A stretch of 64,000 nucleotides of DNA from Halorhodospira abdelmalekii (GTDB lineage Bacteria; Pseudomonadota; Gammaproteobacteria; Nitrococcales; Halorhodospiraceae): the NCBI RefSeq assembly GCF_016583625.1, contig NZ_NRRN01000002.1:1-64000 (forward strand). Direction: 5' to 3'. Position 1 is the first letter of the stretch. Each line of letters starts with the position of its first letter. The translations under genes and the position numbers were made by a program. The notes beneath the pieces are model-generated. The model searched no databases. It was not told where the DNA came from and was given only the letters and a program-made list of their open reading frames with translations. Shown here one piece after another: positions 8,513 through 18,288 of the stretch.

Positions 8513-10252
8513 ATGACCTACCAAGCGCTCGCTCGTAAATGGCGACCGCGTTGCTTCGCCGACGTTGCGGGGCAGGAGCATGTGCTGCGCGCGCTGAGCA
8601 ATGCGCTCGCCGATGGGCGTATCCACCACGCCTACCTACTCAGCGGCACCCGCGGTATCGGCAAGACCACGGTCGCCCGCATCCTCGCGAAGTGCCTCAA
8701 CTGCGAGCAGGGCGTAACCGCCACCCCCTGTGAGGTCTGCCCCAGCTGCCGCGAACTGAACGAGGGGCGTTTCGTCGATTTAATCGAAGTCGACGCCGCC
8801 TCGCGTACCCGCGTCGAAGATACCCGCGAACTGCTCGATAACGTTCAGTACGCCCCGACCCGTGGCCGCTACAAGGTCTACCTGATCGACGAAGTCCACA
8901 TGCTCTCGGGGCACAGTTTCAACGCCCTGCTCAAGACCCTCGAAGAGCCGCCGGATCACGTCAAGTTTCTGCTCGCCACCACCGATCCGCAAAAGTTGCC
9001 GGTGACGGTCCTCTCGCGCTGCCTGCAGTTTCACCTGCGCCGTCTGCCAGCGCCGCTGATCCGCGAGCGCCTGCTGCAGATCGCTGCTGCCGAGCAAGTC
9101 GAGGTCGATGCCGCTGCCGCTGCGCGCATCGCTCGCGCCGCTGATGGCAGTCTGCGCGACGCCTTGAGCCTCCTCGATCAGGCGCTGGCCTACGGCGAGG
9201 GGGCGGCACGCGATGCCGAAGTCGCTGCCATGCTCGGTGCCATGGAGCGCAGCCAAGTCCTTGAGATCATCCAGGCGCTGGCCGCCGGAGAGGGGGAGCG
9301 ACTGATCCGCAGTGCGCGCGACTTGGCCGCACATGCGGCCGACTTCGACGATGTCCTCGCCGAGTTGATCGCCACCTTTCACCATCTGGCCCTCGCCTGT
9401 CACACCCCGGGGGTGATCCCCGAGGATGAGCCCGAACGCGATGCGCTGCTGGAACTCGCCACCGCGATCGCCGCCGAAGATCTGCAGCTCTACTACCAGA
9501 TCGGTCTTAACGCCCGGCGCGACTTGCCCTACGCCCCCGATCCGGCGATCGGCTTTGAGATGGCGCTGCTGCGCATGCTCGCCTTTCGCCCGGCAGCGAC
9601 GCCGCCACGGTCAGCGGCGCCACCATCGGCAGCCTCTTTGCCAGCGGCATCACCAGCAGTATCACCGGATGCATCGTCACCTGCATCCCGGTCTACAGCA
9701 TCTGCGGTAGATTCCGCTACGTCAGGCTCCGCTACGGCAGATTCCGTCGCAGAATCTGCAGCAAGGCCGGCACAAGGCCCCGCAGTCGAGGGGGCTGAGG
9801 CGAGTCTTGAGCGCCCCGTAGCAGGATCCGTAGCAGGAGCCGCCGCAGCGCCGTCGGCTAAGCAGTGGGCCGAGTGGGTCGCGAGTCACCTCGACGGCTT
9901 GGATCACGCCTTGGCGAGCCACTGCCAGTGGCAGGGCCAGGATGGGCACCGTTTGACCCTGCACCTTGATCCCGCGCACCGCTATCTGCTCAGCGATGAG
10001 CGGCGTCTGCGCCTGCAAGAGGCATTGAGCGCTCAGCTCGGTGAGGCGATTGAGTTGCGTATCGTGGTCGCCGGGGCCGAGCAGACCCCGGCACAGCAGG
10101 CCCAAGCCCGGGCGGCGCAGCGGCAGCAGCAGGCCGAGGCAGCACTGGCGAGCGATCGCGGTCTGCAGGGGTTGCAGGCGGTCTTCGGGGCGCAAGTGCG
10201 TGATATTCGACCGGCCGCAGACGATCCTGCTTCCAGCGGTAAGAGCGAATAG
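8513..10252 (+). CDS. dnaX: DNA polymerase III subunit tau (clamp loader)
   Basis: DnaX is the ATPase of the clamp loader that places the beta clamp on DNA. The 579-residue chain opens YQALARKWRPRCFADVAGQE and has Walker A GTRGIGKTT near residue 45. Four Cys between about residues 63 and 78 form the zinc module (CLNC, CEVCPSC), Walker B reads LIDEVHML and the sensor region LLATTDPQKLPVTVLSRC. Residues about 365-440 are a Ser/Ala/Pro linker, and the C-terminal part (about 445-579) is the tau-specific domain ending near LQAVFGAQVRDI. No A-AAA-AAG slippery heptamer was noticed, so a separate gamma product by frameshifting is not evident. It lies just after SRP RNA and upstream of ybaB-recR. Confidence 0.95.
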   Translation: MTYQALARKWRPRCFADVAGQEHVLRALSNALADGRIHHAYLLSGTRGIGKTTVARILAKCLNCEQGVTATPCEVCPSCRELNEGRFVDLIEVDAASRTRVEDTRELLDNVQYAPTRGRYKVYLIDEVHMLSGHSFNALLKTLEEPPDHVKFLLATTDPQKLPVTVLSRCLQFHLRRLPAPLIRERLLQIAAAEQVEVDAAAAARIARAADGSLRDALSLLDQALAYGEGAARDAEVAAMLGAMERSQVLEIIQALAAGEGERLIRSARDLAAHAADFDDVLAELIATFHHLALACHTPGVIPEDEPERDALLELATAIAAEDLQLYYQIGLNARRDLPYAPDPAIGFEMALLRMLAFRPAATPPRSAAPPSAASLPAASPAVSPDASSPASRSTASAVDSATSGSATADSVAESAARPAQGPAVEGAEASLERPVAGSVAGAAAAPSAKQWAEWVASHLDGLDHALASHCQWQGQDGHRLTLHLDPAHRYLLSDERRLRLQEALSAQLGEAIELRIVVAGAEQTPAQQAQARAAQRQQQAEAALASDRGLQGLQAVFGAQVRDIRPAADDPASSGKSE

Positions 10253-10290
10253 CTGGATTGCTGGATTGCTGGACAGCTGAATAGCTGAAG
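10253..10290. repeat. Degenerate 8-bp tandem repeat (CTGGATTG)
   Basis: CTGGATTG occurs twice at 10253-10268, followed by CTGGACAG, CTGAATAG and CTGAAG. It begins immediately after the dnaX stop. The 10253-10560 gap holds only this array and the 7-bp array at 10431. Confidence 0.8.
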
Positions 10291-10430
10291 AGAAGAATCT
10301 GCCGGCGCTTACGCGGACTGCACCCACGCGGCACTGTGTGCTAGCATCGGGCGTTTGGGTGGGGTATGCGCTGTAGTCCCTGCCCCGTAAGGGCGGGGCT
10401 CTCGGTTCGGTTTGGTGACAATCAGTTACC

Positions 10431-10479
10431 GGACACCGGACACCGGACACCGGACACCGGGCACCGGACACCGGACACC
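10431..10479. repeat. 7-bp tandem repeat GGACACC, seven copies
   Basis: Seven units from 10431 to 10479; the fifth is GGGCACC and the rest are identical. The array lies about 80 bp upstream of ybaB. On the minus strand it would read as repeated CPVSGVR in an open frame, which I regard as non-coding. Confidence 0.95.
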
Positions 10480-10560
10480 GAATGCTGGGCGCCGGGCAAC
10501 GGCTCACAGCTGCCCCCCACCAACAACCCACTTGCAAGCGAGTCGAGGTATCCAGACGTG

Positions 10561-10884
10561 ATGAAGGGCGGACTTGGCAACATCATGAAGCAGGCCCAGA
10601 AGCTGCAAGAGGACATGCAGCGGATCCAGGAAGAGGTCGCAGCGATGGAGGTGACCGGCGAGGCCGGTGCTGGCATGGTCAAAGTCTTGATGACCGGCAA
10701 GCAAGAGGTGCGCAAGGTCGAAATCGACCCCTCGCTCTTCGAAGACGACCGCGAGATGGTCGAAGATCTCGTCGCCGCTGCCTTCAACGACGCCGTCCAT
10801 AAGGTGCAGCGCGAAAGCCAGGAGCGCATGTCGGGGATGGCTGAGAGCATGGGCTTGCCGCCGGGGATGAAGATGCCGTTTTGA
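10561..10884 (+). CDS. ybaB: YbaB/EbfC nucleoid-associated protein
   Basis: This 107-residue protein begins [20 protein letters not shown] and ends [11 protein letters not shown], both diagnostic of the YbaB/EbfC family. The family forms DNA-binding dimers shaped like tweezers and is associated with the nucleoid and with RecR/DnaX function. The length is normal. The stop overlaps the recR start by four bases (TTGA), showing translational coupling in the dnaX-ybaB-recR order. The start ATG 10561 gives the family-standard N-terminus. Confidence 0.95.
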   Translation: MKGGLGNIMKQAQKLQEDMQRIQEEVAAMEVTGEAGAGMVKVLMTGKQEVRKVEIDPSLFEDDREMVEDLVAAAFNDAVHKVQRESQERMSGMAESMGLPPGMKMPF

Positions 10885-11492
10885 GCCTCTTCTCGCCGGC
10901 ACTGACCGAGCTCATCGAGAGTCTGCGCCGTCTGCCCGGGGTCGGCAACCGCAGCGCCCAGCGTATGGCACTGCATCTGCTACAGCGTGATCGCGACGGG
11001 GCTCGACGCTTGGCTCGCGCATTAGAGGGTGCGGCCGAAGGTATCAGTCAGTGCGCCGATTGTCGCATCCTCACTGAGGAGCCGCGCTGCCGCATCTGTC
11101 GCAGCACGCAGCGTGATCGCGCGCTGCTCTGCATCGTCGAGGGCAGTGCCGACGTCTTCGCCTTAGAGCAGGCGACCGGGTTCTCAGGGCTCTACTTTGT
11201 CCTTGGTGGTCGCCTCTCGCCGCTCGATGGCATCGGCCCAGAGGAGCTTGGTCTCCACCATCTCGAAGCGCGTCTCTCCAGCGAGCCGATTAGCGAGTTG
11301 ATCCTGGCGACCAATCCGACCGTGGAGGGCGAGGCTACGGCGCACTACCTCTTCGAGCTCGCCCGCGACTACGGTGTCCGTGCGACCCGCATCGCGCACG
11401 GGGTGCCGATGGGCGGGGTCCTCGATCAAGTTGACCGGGGCACACTCTCGCACGCCTTTCTGGGCCGTCGCGATTATACCGGCGGGATTTGA
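10881..11492 (+). CDS. recR: Recombination mediator protein RecR
   Basis: RecR works with RecO (RecFOR pathway) to load RecA onto gapped DNA. The 203-residue chain has the N-terminal helix-hairpin-helix ([20 protein letters not shown]) and a zinc finger ([18 protein letters not shown], about residues 57-74). The Toprim domain follows ([14 protein letters not shown] to [16 protein letters not shown]), then the Walker-B-like C-terminal segment [15 protein letters not shown]. It starts at TTG 10881, overlapping the ybaB stop, which is the arrangement expected for a coupled start. Confidence 0.95.
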   Translation: MSLFSPALTELIESLRRLPGVGNRSAQRMALHLLQRDRDGARRLARALEGAAEGISQCADCRILTEEPRCRICRSTQRDRALLCIVEGSADVFALEQATGFSGLYFVLGGRLSPLDGIGPEELGLHHLEARLSSEPISELILATNPTVEGEATAHYLFELARDYGVRATRIAHGVPMGGVLDQVDRGTLSHAFLGRRDYTGGI

Positions 11493-11547
11493 CTCGCCCG
11501 TTACCCTTTGCGAACCTGAATAGGGTGTCGCTATCCCCTCAGCGGCG

Positions 11548-11578
11548 GAATCGGGCGGAATCGGGCGGAATTAGGCGG
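11548..11578. repeat. Imperfect tandem repeat (GGCGGAATC)
   Basis: GCGGAATCGG recurs three times, the last as GCGGAATTAG, in the 177-bp gap between recR and the BCCT gene. Unit length is about 10 bp. Nothing else is recognised in that gap apart from a ribosome-binding site (CAGGGAGAA) before 11670. Confidence 0.6.
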
Positions 11579-11669
11579 AGTTTGCCGAGTCTTGGTCGGG
11601 GCATAGCCTTGAATAGCCCGATGCCCCGACAGCAGCGACGCTTTGTCAGGCCACAGGGAGAAGCGCACG

Positions 11670-13328
11670 ATGACCAACGACCGCGAGCCTCGCGAAGAGG
11701 CGCCTGAGTCTCTATCCCCCCAAGAAGTAAAAAAAGAAATCAAAGAGTTAGAGAAGGAGTACGACACCGATCACGAGATCGGTGAGCAGAATATCCGGCC
11801 GCTGGGGCTCGATCTCCACAATCCGGTCTTCGTCACCAGCGCTGGCCTGATCTTGGCCTTTTTAATCGGCACTCTCATCTTTACCGACGTCGCCAACGAC
11901 GCCCTCGGCGCCGCGCGAGCGTGGTCGACTTCAACCTTTGACTGGTTCTTTTTGGGCGCCGGTAACCTTTTTGTTCTCTTCTGCTTGGCCTTAATTGTTC
12001 TCCCGGTGGGCAAGATCCGCCTCGGCGGCGTCGATGCCACCCCTGACTTCTCGCGACTGTCTTGGTTTGCCATGCTCTTTGCCGCCGGCATGGGCATCGG
12101 GCTGATGTTCTGGGCGGTTGCCGAGCCCGTTGCCTACTACACCGACTGGTTCGGCACGCCGTTGAACGTCGAGGGGAATACCCCCGAGGCCGCCTACGCC
12201 GCCATGGGTGCGACGATGTACCACTGGGGGCTGCACCCGTGGGCGATCTACGGCGTCATGGCGCTGGCTCTGGCCTTCTTTAGCTTCAATAAGGGGCTGC
12301 CGCTGACGGTGCGCTCGGTCTTCTACCCGCTGCTCGGCGAGCGCGTGTGGGGGCCAATCGGCCACGTGATCGATACCGTTGCTGTACTGGCGACGATCTT
12401 CGGTCTGGCGACCTCGCTCGGTTTCGGGGCGCAGCAGGCGGCGAGCGGGCTGAGTTACGTCTTCGAGGCGGTGCCCGATACCCTGGCTACGCAGGTCGCA
12501 ATCATCATCGGGGTGACCGTGGCGGCCTTGATCTCAGTGCTGCGGGGGATCGATGGCGGTATTAAGGTGCTCAGTAACCTGAATATCGGCCTAGCCGGGC
12601 TGTTGATGCTCTTTGTGATCATCACCGGTGGGGCGATCGCCTTCGCCGTCTCGCTGGCGACGACCAGCGGCGCCTACGTCAGCAGCTTCCTGTCGCTGAG
12701 CAACCCGATCGGCCGCGAAGATGAGACCTTCCTGCACGGCTGGACCGCCTTCTACTGGGCGTGGTGGATCTCGTGGTCGCCCTTCGTCGGCATGTTCATC
12801 GCGCGCGTCTCGCGCGGACGGACTGTGCGCGAGTTCATGACAGCGGTTTTGATCGTGCCGACGCTGGTTACGATCGTCTGGATGAGTGCCTTCGGTGGCA
12901 CCGGCTTGCAGCAGGCGGTCGATGGGGTCGGTGAATTGGCCGCCGGGCTCGGCGCCGATGAGTCGATGGCGCTCTTCCACATGCTTGAGCAGCTGCCGTG
13001 GACGACCCTGACGGCACTGTTGGCGGTCTTCCTGGTGCTGGTCTTCTTCGTGACCTCTTCGGACTCTGGTTCGCTGGTCATCGACAGCATCACTGCCGGT
13101 GGTAAGCTCGACTCCCCCGATGCCCAGCGTGTCTTCTGGGTGACCTTGGAGGGGCTGCTCGCCGGGACACTGCTCTTTATCGGCGGCGATGCGGCACTCA
13201 GTGCGCTTCAGGCCGGGGCGGTGACGACCGGGTTGCCCTTTACTGTGGTCCTGGTGCTGATCTGCGTCAGTCTCTTTATGGGTCTGCAACACGAGAGAAA
13301 GCTGCTCAAACTCAGCGGTAAGATCTAG
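11670..13328 (+). CDS. BCCT-family betaine/choline/carnitine transporter
   Basis: The 552-residue carrier has about 12 membrane helices starting near residue 45 and a charged N-terminal tail (EVKKEIKELEKEYDTDHEIG). The family signature WWISWSPFVGMFIARVSRG is complete, as is the upstream MFWAVAEPVAYYTDW substrate-site region. BCCT carriers import quaternary ammonium osmolytes with Na+ or H+. The substrate is probably glycine betaine, given the adjacent ProVWX genes, though choline or ectoine cannot be ruled out. The acidic/lysine-rich cytoplasmic N-tail may take part in osmosensing. ATG 11670 was chosen for its ribosome-binding site; 11643 is also in frame. Confidence 0.9.
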   Translation: MTNDREPREEAPESLSPQEVKKEIKELEKEYDTDHEIGEQNIRPLGLDLHNPVFVTSAGLILAFLIGTLIFTDVANDALGAARAWSTSTFDWFFLGAGNLFVLFCLALIVLPVGKIRLGGVDATPDFSRLSWFAMLFAAGMGIGLMFWAVAEPVAYYTDWFGTPLNVEGNTPEAAYAAMGATMYHWGLHPWAIYGVMALALAFFSFNKGLPLTVRSVFYPLLGERVWGPIGHVIDTVAVLATIFGLATSLGFGAQQAASGLSYVFEAVPDTLATQVAIIIGVTVAALISVLRGIDGGIKVLSNLNIGLAGLLMLFVIITGGAIAFAVSLATTSGAYVSSFLSLSNPIGREDETFLHGWTAFYWAWWISWSPFVGMFIARVSRGRTVREFMTAVLIVPTLVTIVWMSAFGGTGLQQAVDGVGELAAGLGADESMALFHMLEQLPWTTLTALLAVFLVLVFFVTSSDSGSLVIDSITAGGKLDSPDAQRVFWVTLEGLLAGTLLFIGGDAALSALQAGAVTTGLPFTVVLVLICVSLFMGLQHERKLLKLSGKI

Positions 13329-13436
13329 ACCAACCGGTCTCCTCCGGCCCGCGCTGCGGCGGGGCGGGGGGAGGCCGAATCGGTTGCTGCCGCATCAGTC
13401 GCCGAAGCGAGGACTGTCTAAAACCAAGGGCTGTCT

Positions 13437-14639
13437 ATGAGTGACAAGATTGTCGTCGAAGACCTCTACAAGATATTCGGGCCGCGGCCGCAGCGCGCCT
13501 ACGAACTCCTTGAGCAGGGGTGCGCTAAGGACGAGATCTTCGCGCGCACCGGCCACACGGTCGGGGTGCGCGAGGCCTCCTTCACCATCGCCGAGGGCGA
13601 GGTCTTCGTCATCATGGGGCTCTCGGGCTCCGGCAAGTCGACCATGGTGCGGATGTTCAACCGCCTCATCGAGCCGACCTACGGGCAGCTCTACGTCGAC
13701 GGCGAAGACATTACCCGCATGAGCCAGGCCGAGCTGATCGAGCTGCGCCGGCGCGATATGAGCATGGTCTTCCAGTCGTTTGCCTTGCTGCCGCATAAGA
13801 CGGTGATCGAGAACGCCGCCTTCGGACTCGAGGTGGCCGGCTACTCGGCGCGCGAGCAGCGCGAACGGGGCTACCAGGCCCTTGAGGCGGTGGGGTTGGC
13901 GGCGAACGCTGAGAGCTACCCCGAGGAGCTCTCCGGCGGGATGCAGCAGCGGGTCGGGCTGGCCCGCGCTCTGGCGAGCGATCCGAGCATCCTGCTCATG
14001 GACGAGGCCTTCTCGGCGCTCGATCCGTTGATTCGCACCGAGATGCAAGACGAGTTGCTGCGCCTGCAGCAGGAGCGCAGTCGCACCGTCGTCTTCATCT
14101 CGCACGATCTCGACGAGGCGATGCGCATCGGCGATCGCATCGCCATCATGGAGGGCGGGTCGGTGGTGCAGATCGGCACCCCGGAGGAGATCGTCTCCAA
14201 CCCGGCGAACGACTACGTGCGCTCCTTCTTCTACGGAGTCGATGTCAGTCAGGTCTTTAGCGCCGGCGATATCGCCGATAAGCGCCGCGTGACCGTGATC
14301 CAGCGCCCCGGCATGGAGCTGCGTGCGGCGCTGGAGCGGCTCAAGAGCTACGCCGGCGACTTGGCTGTCGTCGTCGATCGCAACCGGGTCTATCAGGGGT
14401 TGGTCTCGCTCGATAGCTTGACGGCGGCCATCCGTCAATCGGGCGGCTACGCTGATGCCTTTTTGGCACAGGCACGGAGCGTAACGGCCGACACCCCGAT
14501 CTCGGAGGTGCTCGGCATCAGTGCCGAGAGCCCCTGCCCGCTCGTAGTGGTCGATGACGAGGGGCACTACCGCGGCACCATCACGCAGAGCGATCTGCTG
14601 CTGACCTTGGATCGGACCCAACAGCAGGCTCAGCAGTAG
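13437..14639 (+). CDS. proV: Glycine betaine/proline ABC transporter, ATPase
   Basis: A 400-residue ATPase of the ProV/OpuAA type. Walker A is GLSGSGKST (near residue 61), the Q-loop FQSFALLPHKTV, the signature LSGGMQQRVGLARAL, Walker B ILLMDEAFSALDP and the H-loop SHD. The C-terminal 120 residues (LAVVVDRNRVYQGLVSLDSL, then CPLVVVDDEGHYRGTITQSD) are tandem CBS domains, which gate betaine transporters by ionic strength in OpuA. The N-terminal extension IFGPRPQRAYELLEQG is family-typical. It is first in proVWX, with gaps of 64 and 29 bp to the following genes. Confidence 0.95.
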   Translation: MSDKIVVEDLYKIFGPRPQRAYELLEQGCAKDEIFARTGHTVGVREASFTIAEGEVFVIMGLSGSGKSTMVRMFNRLIEPTYGQLYVDGEDITRMSQAELIELRRRDMSMVFQSFALLPHKTVIENAAFGLEVAGYSAREQRERGYQALEAVGLAANAESYPEELSGGMQQRVGLARALASDPSILLMDEAFSALDPLIRTEMQDELLRLQQERSRTVVFISHDLDEAMRIGDRIAIMEGGSVVQIGTPEEIVSNPANDYVRSFFYGVDVSQVFSAGDIADKRRVTVIQRPGMELRAALERLKSYAGDLAVVVDRNRVYQGLVSLDSLTAAIRQSGGYADAFLAQARSVTADTPISEVLGISAESPCPLVVVDDEGHYRGTITQSDLLLTLDRTQQQAQQ

Positions 14640-14703
14640 GCCCAACAAGTCGGCCGAACATTAGGTCCAAAATTAGGCTCAGCCGCAGACATAGGTTTCG
14701 TTT

Positions 14704-15852
14704 ATGCAAGCAGGTGATGCACCGGACGTCGAAGAGTACGAGACCATCGGCCCGATCGAGACCGTCGCCGACTGGGTCAACGAGCATATCCTGGAGCCGA
14801 TCACCATCGGCGACTGGATCGAGGACGGCGTCGACTGGGTGAGCGATAACCTCGAGCCGATGCTCGATGGCATCGAGGCGGTCATTCGCATGCTGGTCGA
14901 TAGTACCGAGTTTCTGTTGCTCTACCCCTTATGGCTGACCGCCTTCTTTATCGCCGCTGGGGTGTGGCTGAAATTCGGCCGGCGTGCCGGGGCGATCACC
15001 GCGCTGGGGCTCGCAGCGCTCTTCGCCCTTGGTCTCTTCATCCCGGTGATCGAGGCGCTGCTGTGGTACCCGCCGCCGTGGATGCTCGCCGTGCTGATCA
15101 TCGCCGTCGGGACGTGGCGCGTCGGTTGGCGCTTCGGCCTCTTTGCCCTGATCGCCCTGGCTCTGATCTTCAGTATGGATCTGTGGCCCGAGACGATCCG
15201 CACCCTCTCGCTGGTGGTGGCGGCGAGTATCGCAGCGCTGATCATCGGCTTGCCGATCGGGATTGCGATGTCGCGCAGCGATAAGGTGCAGATGGTGGCG
15301 CGCCCGGTGCTCGATCTGATGCAGACGATGCCGCCCTTTGTCTATCTGATCCCAGCGGCGATCTTCTTTGGCCTCGGCACCGTGCCCGGCGCCATCGCAA
15401 CGTTGATCTTCGCCATGCCGCCGGCGGTGCGTCTGACCAACCTCGGGATTCGCCAGGTCAGCCAGGAGCACGTCGAGGCCGGACAGGCCTTCGGGTGTAC
15501 CAAACGGCAGCTCCTGTTCAAGATCCAGCTGCCGCTGGCCATGCCCTCGATCATGGCCGGCATCAACCAGACCATCATGCTGGCGCTGTCGATGGTCGTG
15601 ATCGCCTCGATGATCGGCGCCGGTGGCCTCGGCGGTACGGTGCTGACCGGGATTCAGCGCCTGCAGGTCGGCCTCGGCTTCGAGGGTGGCTTGGCGGTGG
15701 TCTTCCTGGCGATCCTGCTCGATCGTATCAGTCAGAGCTTTGGTGAGAGCCGTCGCGGTCGTCAGAGCCGCGACTACGGGGCGCTGCTGCGCTGGTTCTT
15801 CGGAGCCCGTAAAGAGCAGAGTCAGGCTGCCGGCGCAGCGGCAAACGGATAA
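14704..15852 (+). CDS. proW: Glycine betaine/proline ABC transporter, permease
   Basis: The 382-residue permease has a soluble N-terminal tail of about 65 residues. Hydrophobic segments run from about residue 78 onward, with the BPD_transp_1 core from about residue 155. The EAA-loop reads EHVEAGQAFGCTKRQLLFKI, the ATPase-coupling motif. DLMQTMPPFVYLIPAAIFFG is the ProW/OpuAB signature. An acidic N-terminal tail (DAPDVEEYETIGPIETV) also occurs in ProW. It sits between proV and proX on the same strand. Confidence 0.95.
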   Translation: MQAGDAPDVEEYETIGPIETVADWVNEHILEPITIGDWIEDGVDWVSDNLEPMLDGIEAVIRMLVDSTEFLLLYPLWLTAFFIAAGVWLKFGRRAGAITALGLAALFALGLFIPVIEALLWYPPPWMLAVLIIAVGTWRVGWRFGLFALIALALIFSMDLWPETIRTLSLVVAASIAALIIGLPIGIAMSRSDKVQMVARPVLDLMQTMPPFVYLIPAAIFFGLGTVPGAIATLIFAMPPAVRLTNLGIRQVSQEHVEAGQAFGCTKRQLLFKIQLPLAMPSIMAGINQTIMLALSMVVIASMIGAGGLGGTVLTGIQRLQVGLGFEGGLAVVFLAILLDRISQSFGESRRGRQSRDYGALLRWFFGARKEQSQAAGAAANG

Positions 15853-15881
15853 CCGCAGAGAAGAGAGAAGGAGAGAGAGCC

Positions 15882-16745
15882 ATGAATCGTAAGATCGTAA
15901 CTGCGGGAGTGACGGCGGCCTTGACCGCCGGGATGGCCGGCGCGGCGAGCGCCGATCAAGTGCGCATCGGCTGGACGGCGTGGGCCGATGCCGAGTTCGT
16001 TACACAGATCGCCGATCATGTCATCCAAGAGCGCTTCGGTGTCGATGTCGAGCTGGTGCAGACCGACATCGCGCCGCAGTACACTGGCTTGGCCTCCGGT
16101 GATCTCGACCTGATGCTGATGTCGTGGCAGCCGATCACCCACGAAGACTACATCGAGCGCTACGGCGACGATATTGTCGATCTGGGCGTGCTCTACGACA
16201 ACGCCAAGCTCGGCTGGGTCGTGCCGGCCTACCTCTATGAGCAGGGTCTGACTTCAATCGAAGACCTGCGCGACCCGGAGTGGGTCGACCGCCTCAATGG
16301 CCAGATCCAAGGGATCGACCCCGGCGCTGGTCTGACCCGCCTCTCGCACGATGTCATCGAGGAGTACGGTCTCGACTACCAGTTAGTCGAGGCGAGTGAT
16401 GCGGCGATGACCGCAGCCCTCCACCGGGCAGCGCGCCGCAACAACCCGATCGTCGTCACCGGCTGGAGCCCGCACTGGAAGTTCGGCGCCTACATGCTCG
16501 AGTATCTCGACGATCCGAAGGGGGTGCTCGGTGAGGCCGAGAGCATCCACGCCATGGCCCGCCAGGGCTTCGAGGACGACTTCCCAGAGATTGCCGCCTT
16601 TGCCGGCTGCATCGAGATCGACCTGGAGATGCTCAACGACTACATGCGCTTGGGTCGTGAGCAGTCGACCGAGGCTGCCGTTGCGCAGTTCCTTGAGAGT
16701 GAGTCCGGCCTGGTCGACGATTGGGTCGCCTGTGCCCGCAACTGA
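15882..16745 (+). CDS. proX: Glycine betaine-binding periplasmic protein
   Basis: A 287-residue binding protein of the OpuAC/ProX type. The signal peptide occupies residues 1-24 (cleavage after GAASA). The mature part begins DQVRIGWTAWADAEFVTQIA. Trp residues for a cation-binding aromatic cage are present in LMLMSWQPITHEDY and VTGWSPHWKF. It delivers betaine to ProVW. A strong ribosome-binding site (AGAAGGAGAG) precedes ATG 15882. It is the last gene of proVWX. Confidence 0.95.
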   Translation: MNRKIVTAGVTAALTAGMAGAASADQVRIGWTAWADAEFVTQIADHVIQERFGVDVELVQTDIAPQYTGLASGDLDLMLMSWQPITHEDYIERYGDDIVDLGVLYDNAKLGWVVPAYLYEQGLTSIEDLRDPEWVDRLNGQIQGIDPGAGLTRLSHDVIEEYGLDYQLVEASDAAMTAALHRAARRNNPIVVTGWSPHWKFGAYMLEYLDDPKGVLGEAESIHAMARQGFEDDFPEIAAFAGCIEIDLEMLNDYMRLGREQSTEAAVAQFLESESGLVDDWVACARN

Positions 16746-17079
16746 GCTGAAGCCGCTCGAGCTTAGCTCGAGTGCGTATGCGGATGCGGCATCAGGGTAG
16801 AGGAGGGCAGAGGGCAGGGTCCGGCGCCAGGGGAGTTCTCACCCGGAGTGTGGGCGGGTCCGTTCGGCCGGACTCTGCTGTGGATTCAGGCACAGGCACA
16901 GGGGCCCCTCCAACCTGTGCCCCCCGGGACTCTGTCACACATGCTGAAGCATGACGGTGGTAGAGCCCGTTTCCCGGGAACGCCGGCGAGCGCTGGGCCA
17001 AAACGCGAGTCAATAATATTACAAGACAGTGCATACGACGGCTGATTTTTCCATAGCACTGAATAAGGAGCACGTATCG
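16746..17079. other. 334-bp intergenic region before the second porin gene
   Basis: An 8-bp inverted repeat with a one-base centre (CTCGAGCT at 16756-16763, AGCTCGAG at 16765-16772) lies just after proX and may help end its transcript, although no T run follows. The right part is AT-richer (AATAATATTACAAGACAG near 17011) and probably holds the promoter of the porin gene. No confident hexamer pair was assigned and no small gene is supported. Confidence 0.4.
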
Positions 17080-18288
17080 ATGAGTACACAAAGCAAGAGC
17101 AAAAGCTTAATCGCAACGGGGGTTGCAGCGGCGCTGTCCATGCCGATGGCATCGGCACTGGCGCTGGAAGAGTCGATCTCGCTGGGAATGTGGGCGAACT
17201 ACACCTACGATGTTGACAGCGATGCAAGCGAAGATCGCCTCGGTGATGTCGGTCTGCCGGCGCTGATCCTCTACGTTAACCACGAGCACAACGAGTGGTT
17301 CTTCAACGCCGAGACCCGCTTCGGCGAGGGCAGCTTCCAGAGTTTCAGCGGCGATGATGACCGGTATTGGGGCTTTAAGGAACTGGCGGTCGGGCGCCAC
17401 ATCGGCGAGACCATGACCTTGACGGTTGGTAAGACCGAGGTGCCCTTCACTTACAGCCGCTTTAACTTCTGGCCCGGTGAACGGCTGATACGCGGTTTCG
17501 GTGATCAGTACAACGTCGGTGCCCGCCTCGATGTCGACCCGCAGGGGCCGCTCGACATGAGCTTCATGTTCATCAAGAGCCAGAACTGGGGGAGTGATAC
17601 GACCTCGATGGATGATGGTGCTGGGGTCGGGGACCCTGGACTGTTCAGGGCCGGGGCAGTTGGCCAGCACTGGGGTAGCAACGATACTTATCAGAAGGTC
17701 AACACGGTGGTTGGTGACTTCGGCTTTACCGCTGGCGGCTTCCGCACCGGGTTGTCGCTGCAGGCCGGGCAGTTGGTGAACCAGGATCCTTTGGTTGATC
17801 CTGTTACTGGAGAGGTCTTGACTGGTGTCGGCGAAGAAAGCGAGACCCATTTCGCCGCTGGGCTCTACACCGAAGGCACTGTAGCCAGTCTCGATCTTGG
17901 AGCGCAGTTCGTCGCTTACGATCAAGGCGATGTCGATGCCTTTATGCAGGAGGGCTACGACTTTACGACCCAGGGCTCTGGTCAGGCCATGATGCTGAGC
18001 GCAGGCCTGAACGACCTCGGCAACTGGTACCCCTACGCCGACTTGACCTGGCGTTCGCCTGACAGCGACATCAATGATGTCCTCGATGATTTTGGCGTCG
18101 GTGTTAATTTTGACGACACTTTTGATCTGGTGCTCGGCACCACCTATAACTACGGCCCGGGCTGGATCTACGCCGAGGTGCTGCTGGAGAACCTGACCGA
18201 CGAAGAGAACGGTCTCACGGGTAACCCCACCGCGGATGGCATGGAGTTTACCCAGACCTTCAGCCTGACCATGGATTACTACTTCTAA
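17080..18288 (+). CDS. Outer-membrane beta-barrel protein, second paralogue
   Basis: The 402-residue protein starts at ATG 17080, with AAGGAG nine bases upstream. The Sec signal peptide (about residues 1-28) ends MASALA. The mature chain is acidic and strand-rich, and the last residues MDYYF are an outer-membrane barrel C-terminus. It shares with the 6814 protein KELAVGRH, GKTEVPFTYSRFNFWPGERL, GFGDQYNVGAR and YNYGPGWIYAEVLLENL (there YRYGPGQLYLELLLANL). It is a likely porin or facilitator. Its position directly after proX suggests a role in osmolyte passage through the outer membrane; this is inference from location only. Confidence 0.8.
   Translation: MSTQSKSKSLIATGVAAALSMPMASALALEESISLGMWANYTYDVDSDASEDRLGDVGLPALILYVNHEHNEWFFNAETRFGEGSFQSFSGDDDRYWGFKELAVGRHIGETMTLTVGKTEVPFTYSRFNFWPGERLIRGFGDQYNVGARLDVDPQGPLDMSFMFIKSQNWGSDTTSMDDGAGVGDPGLFRAGAVGQHWGSNDTYQKVNTVVGDFGFTAGGFRTGLSLQAGQLVNQDPLVDPVTGEVLTGVGEESETHFAAGLYTEGTVASLDLGAQFVAYDQGDVDAFMQEGYDFTTQGSGQAMMLSAGLNDLGNWYPYADLTWRSPDSDINDVLDDFGVGVNFDDTFDLVLGTTYNYGPGWIYAEVLLENLTDEENGLTGNPTADGMEFTQTFSLTMDYYF

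Noticed and set aside
8513-10252. Programmed frameshift producing DnaX gamma
   Set aside because: No A-AAA-AAG-like slippery heptamer with a following hairpin was noticed in the linker region.
10366-10560. An upstream-extended YbaB starting at 10366
   Set aside because: The extension is made of the 7-bp GGACACC repeats, while ATG 10561 gives the normal family N-terminus.
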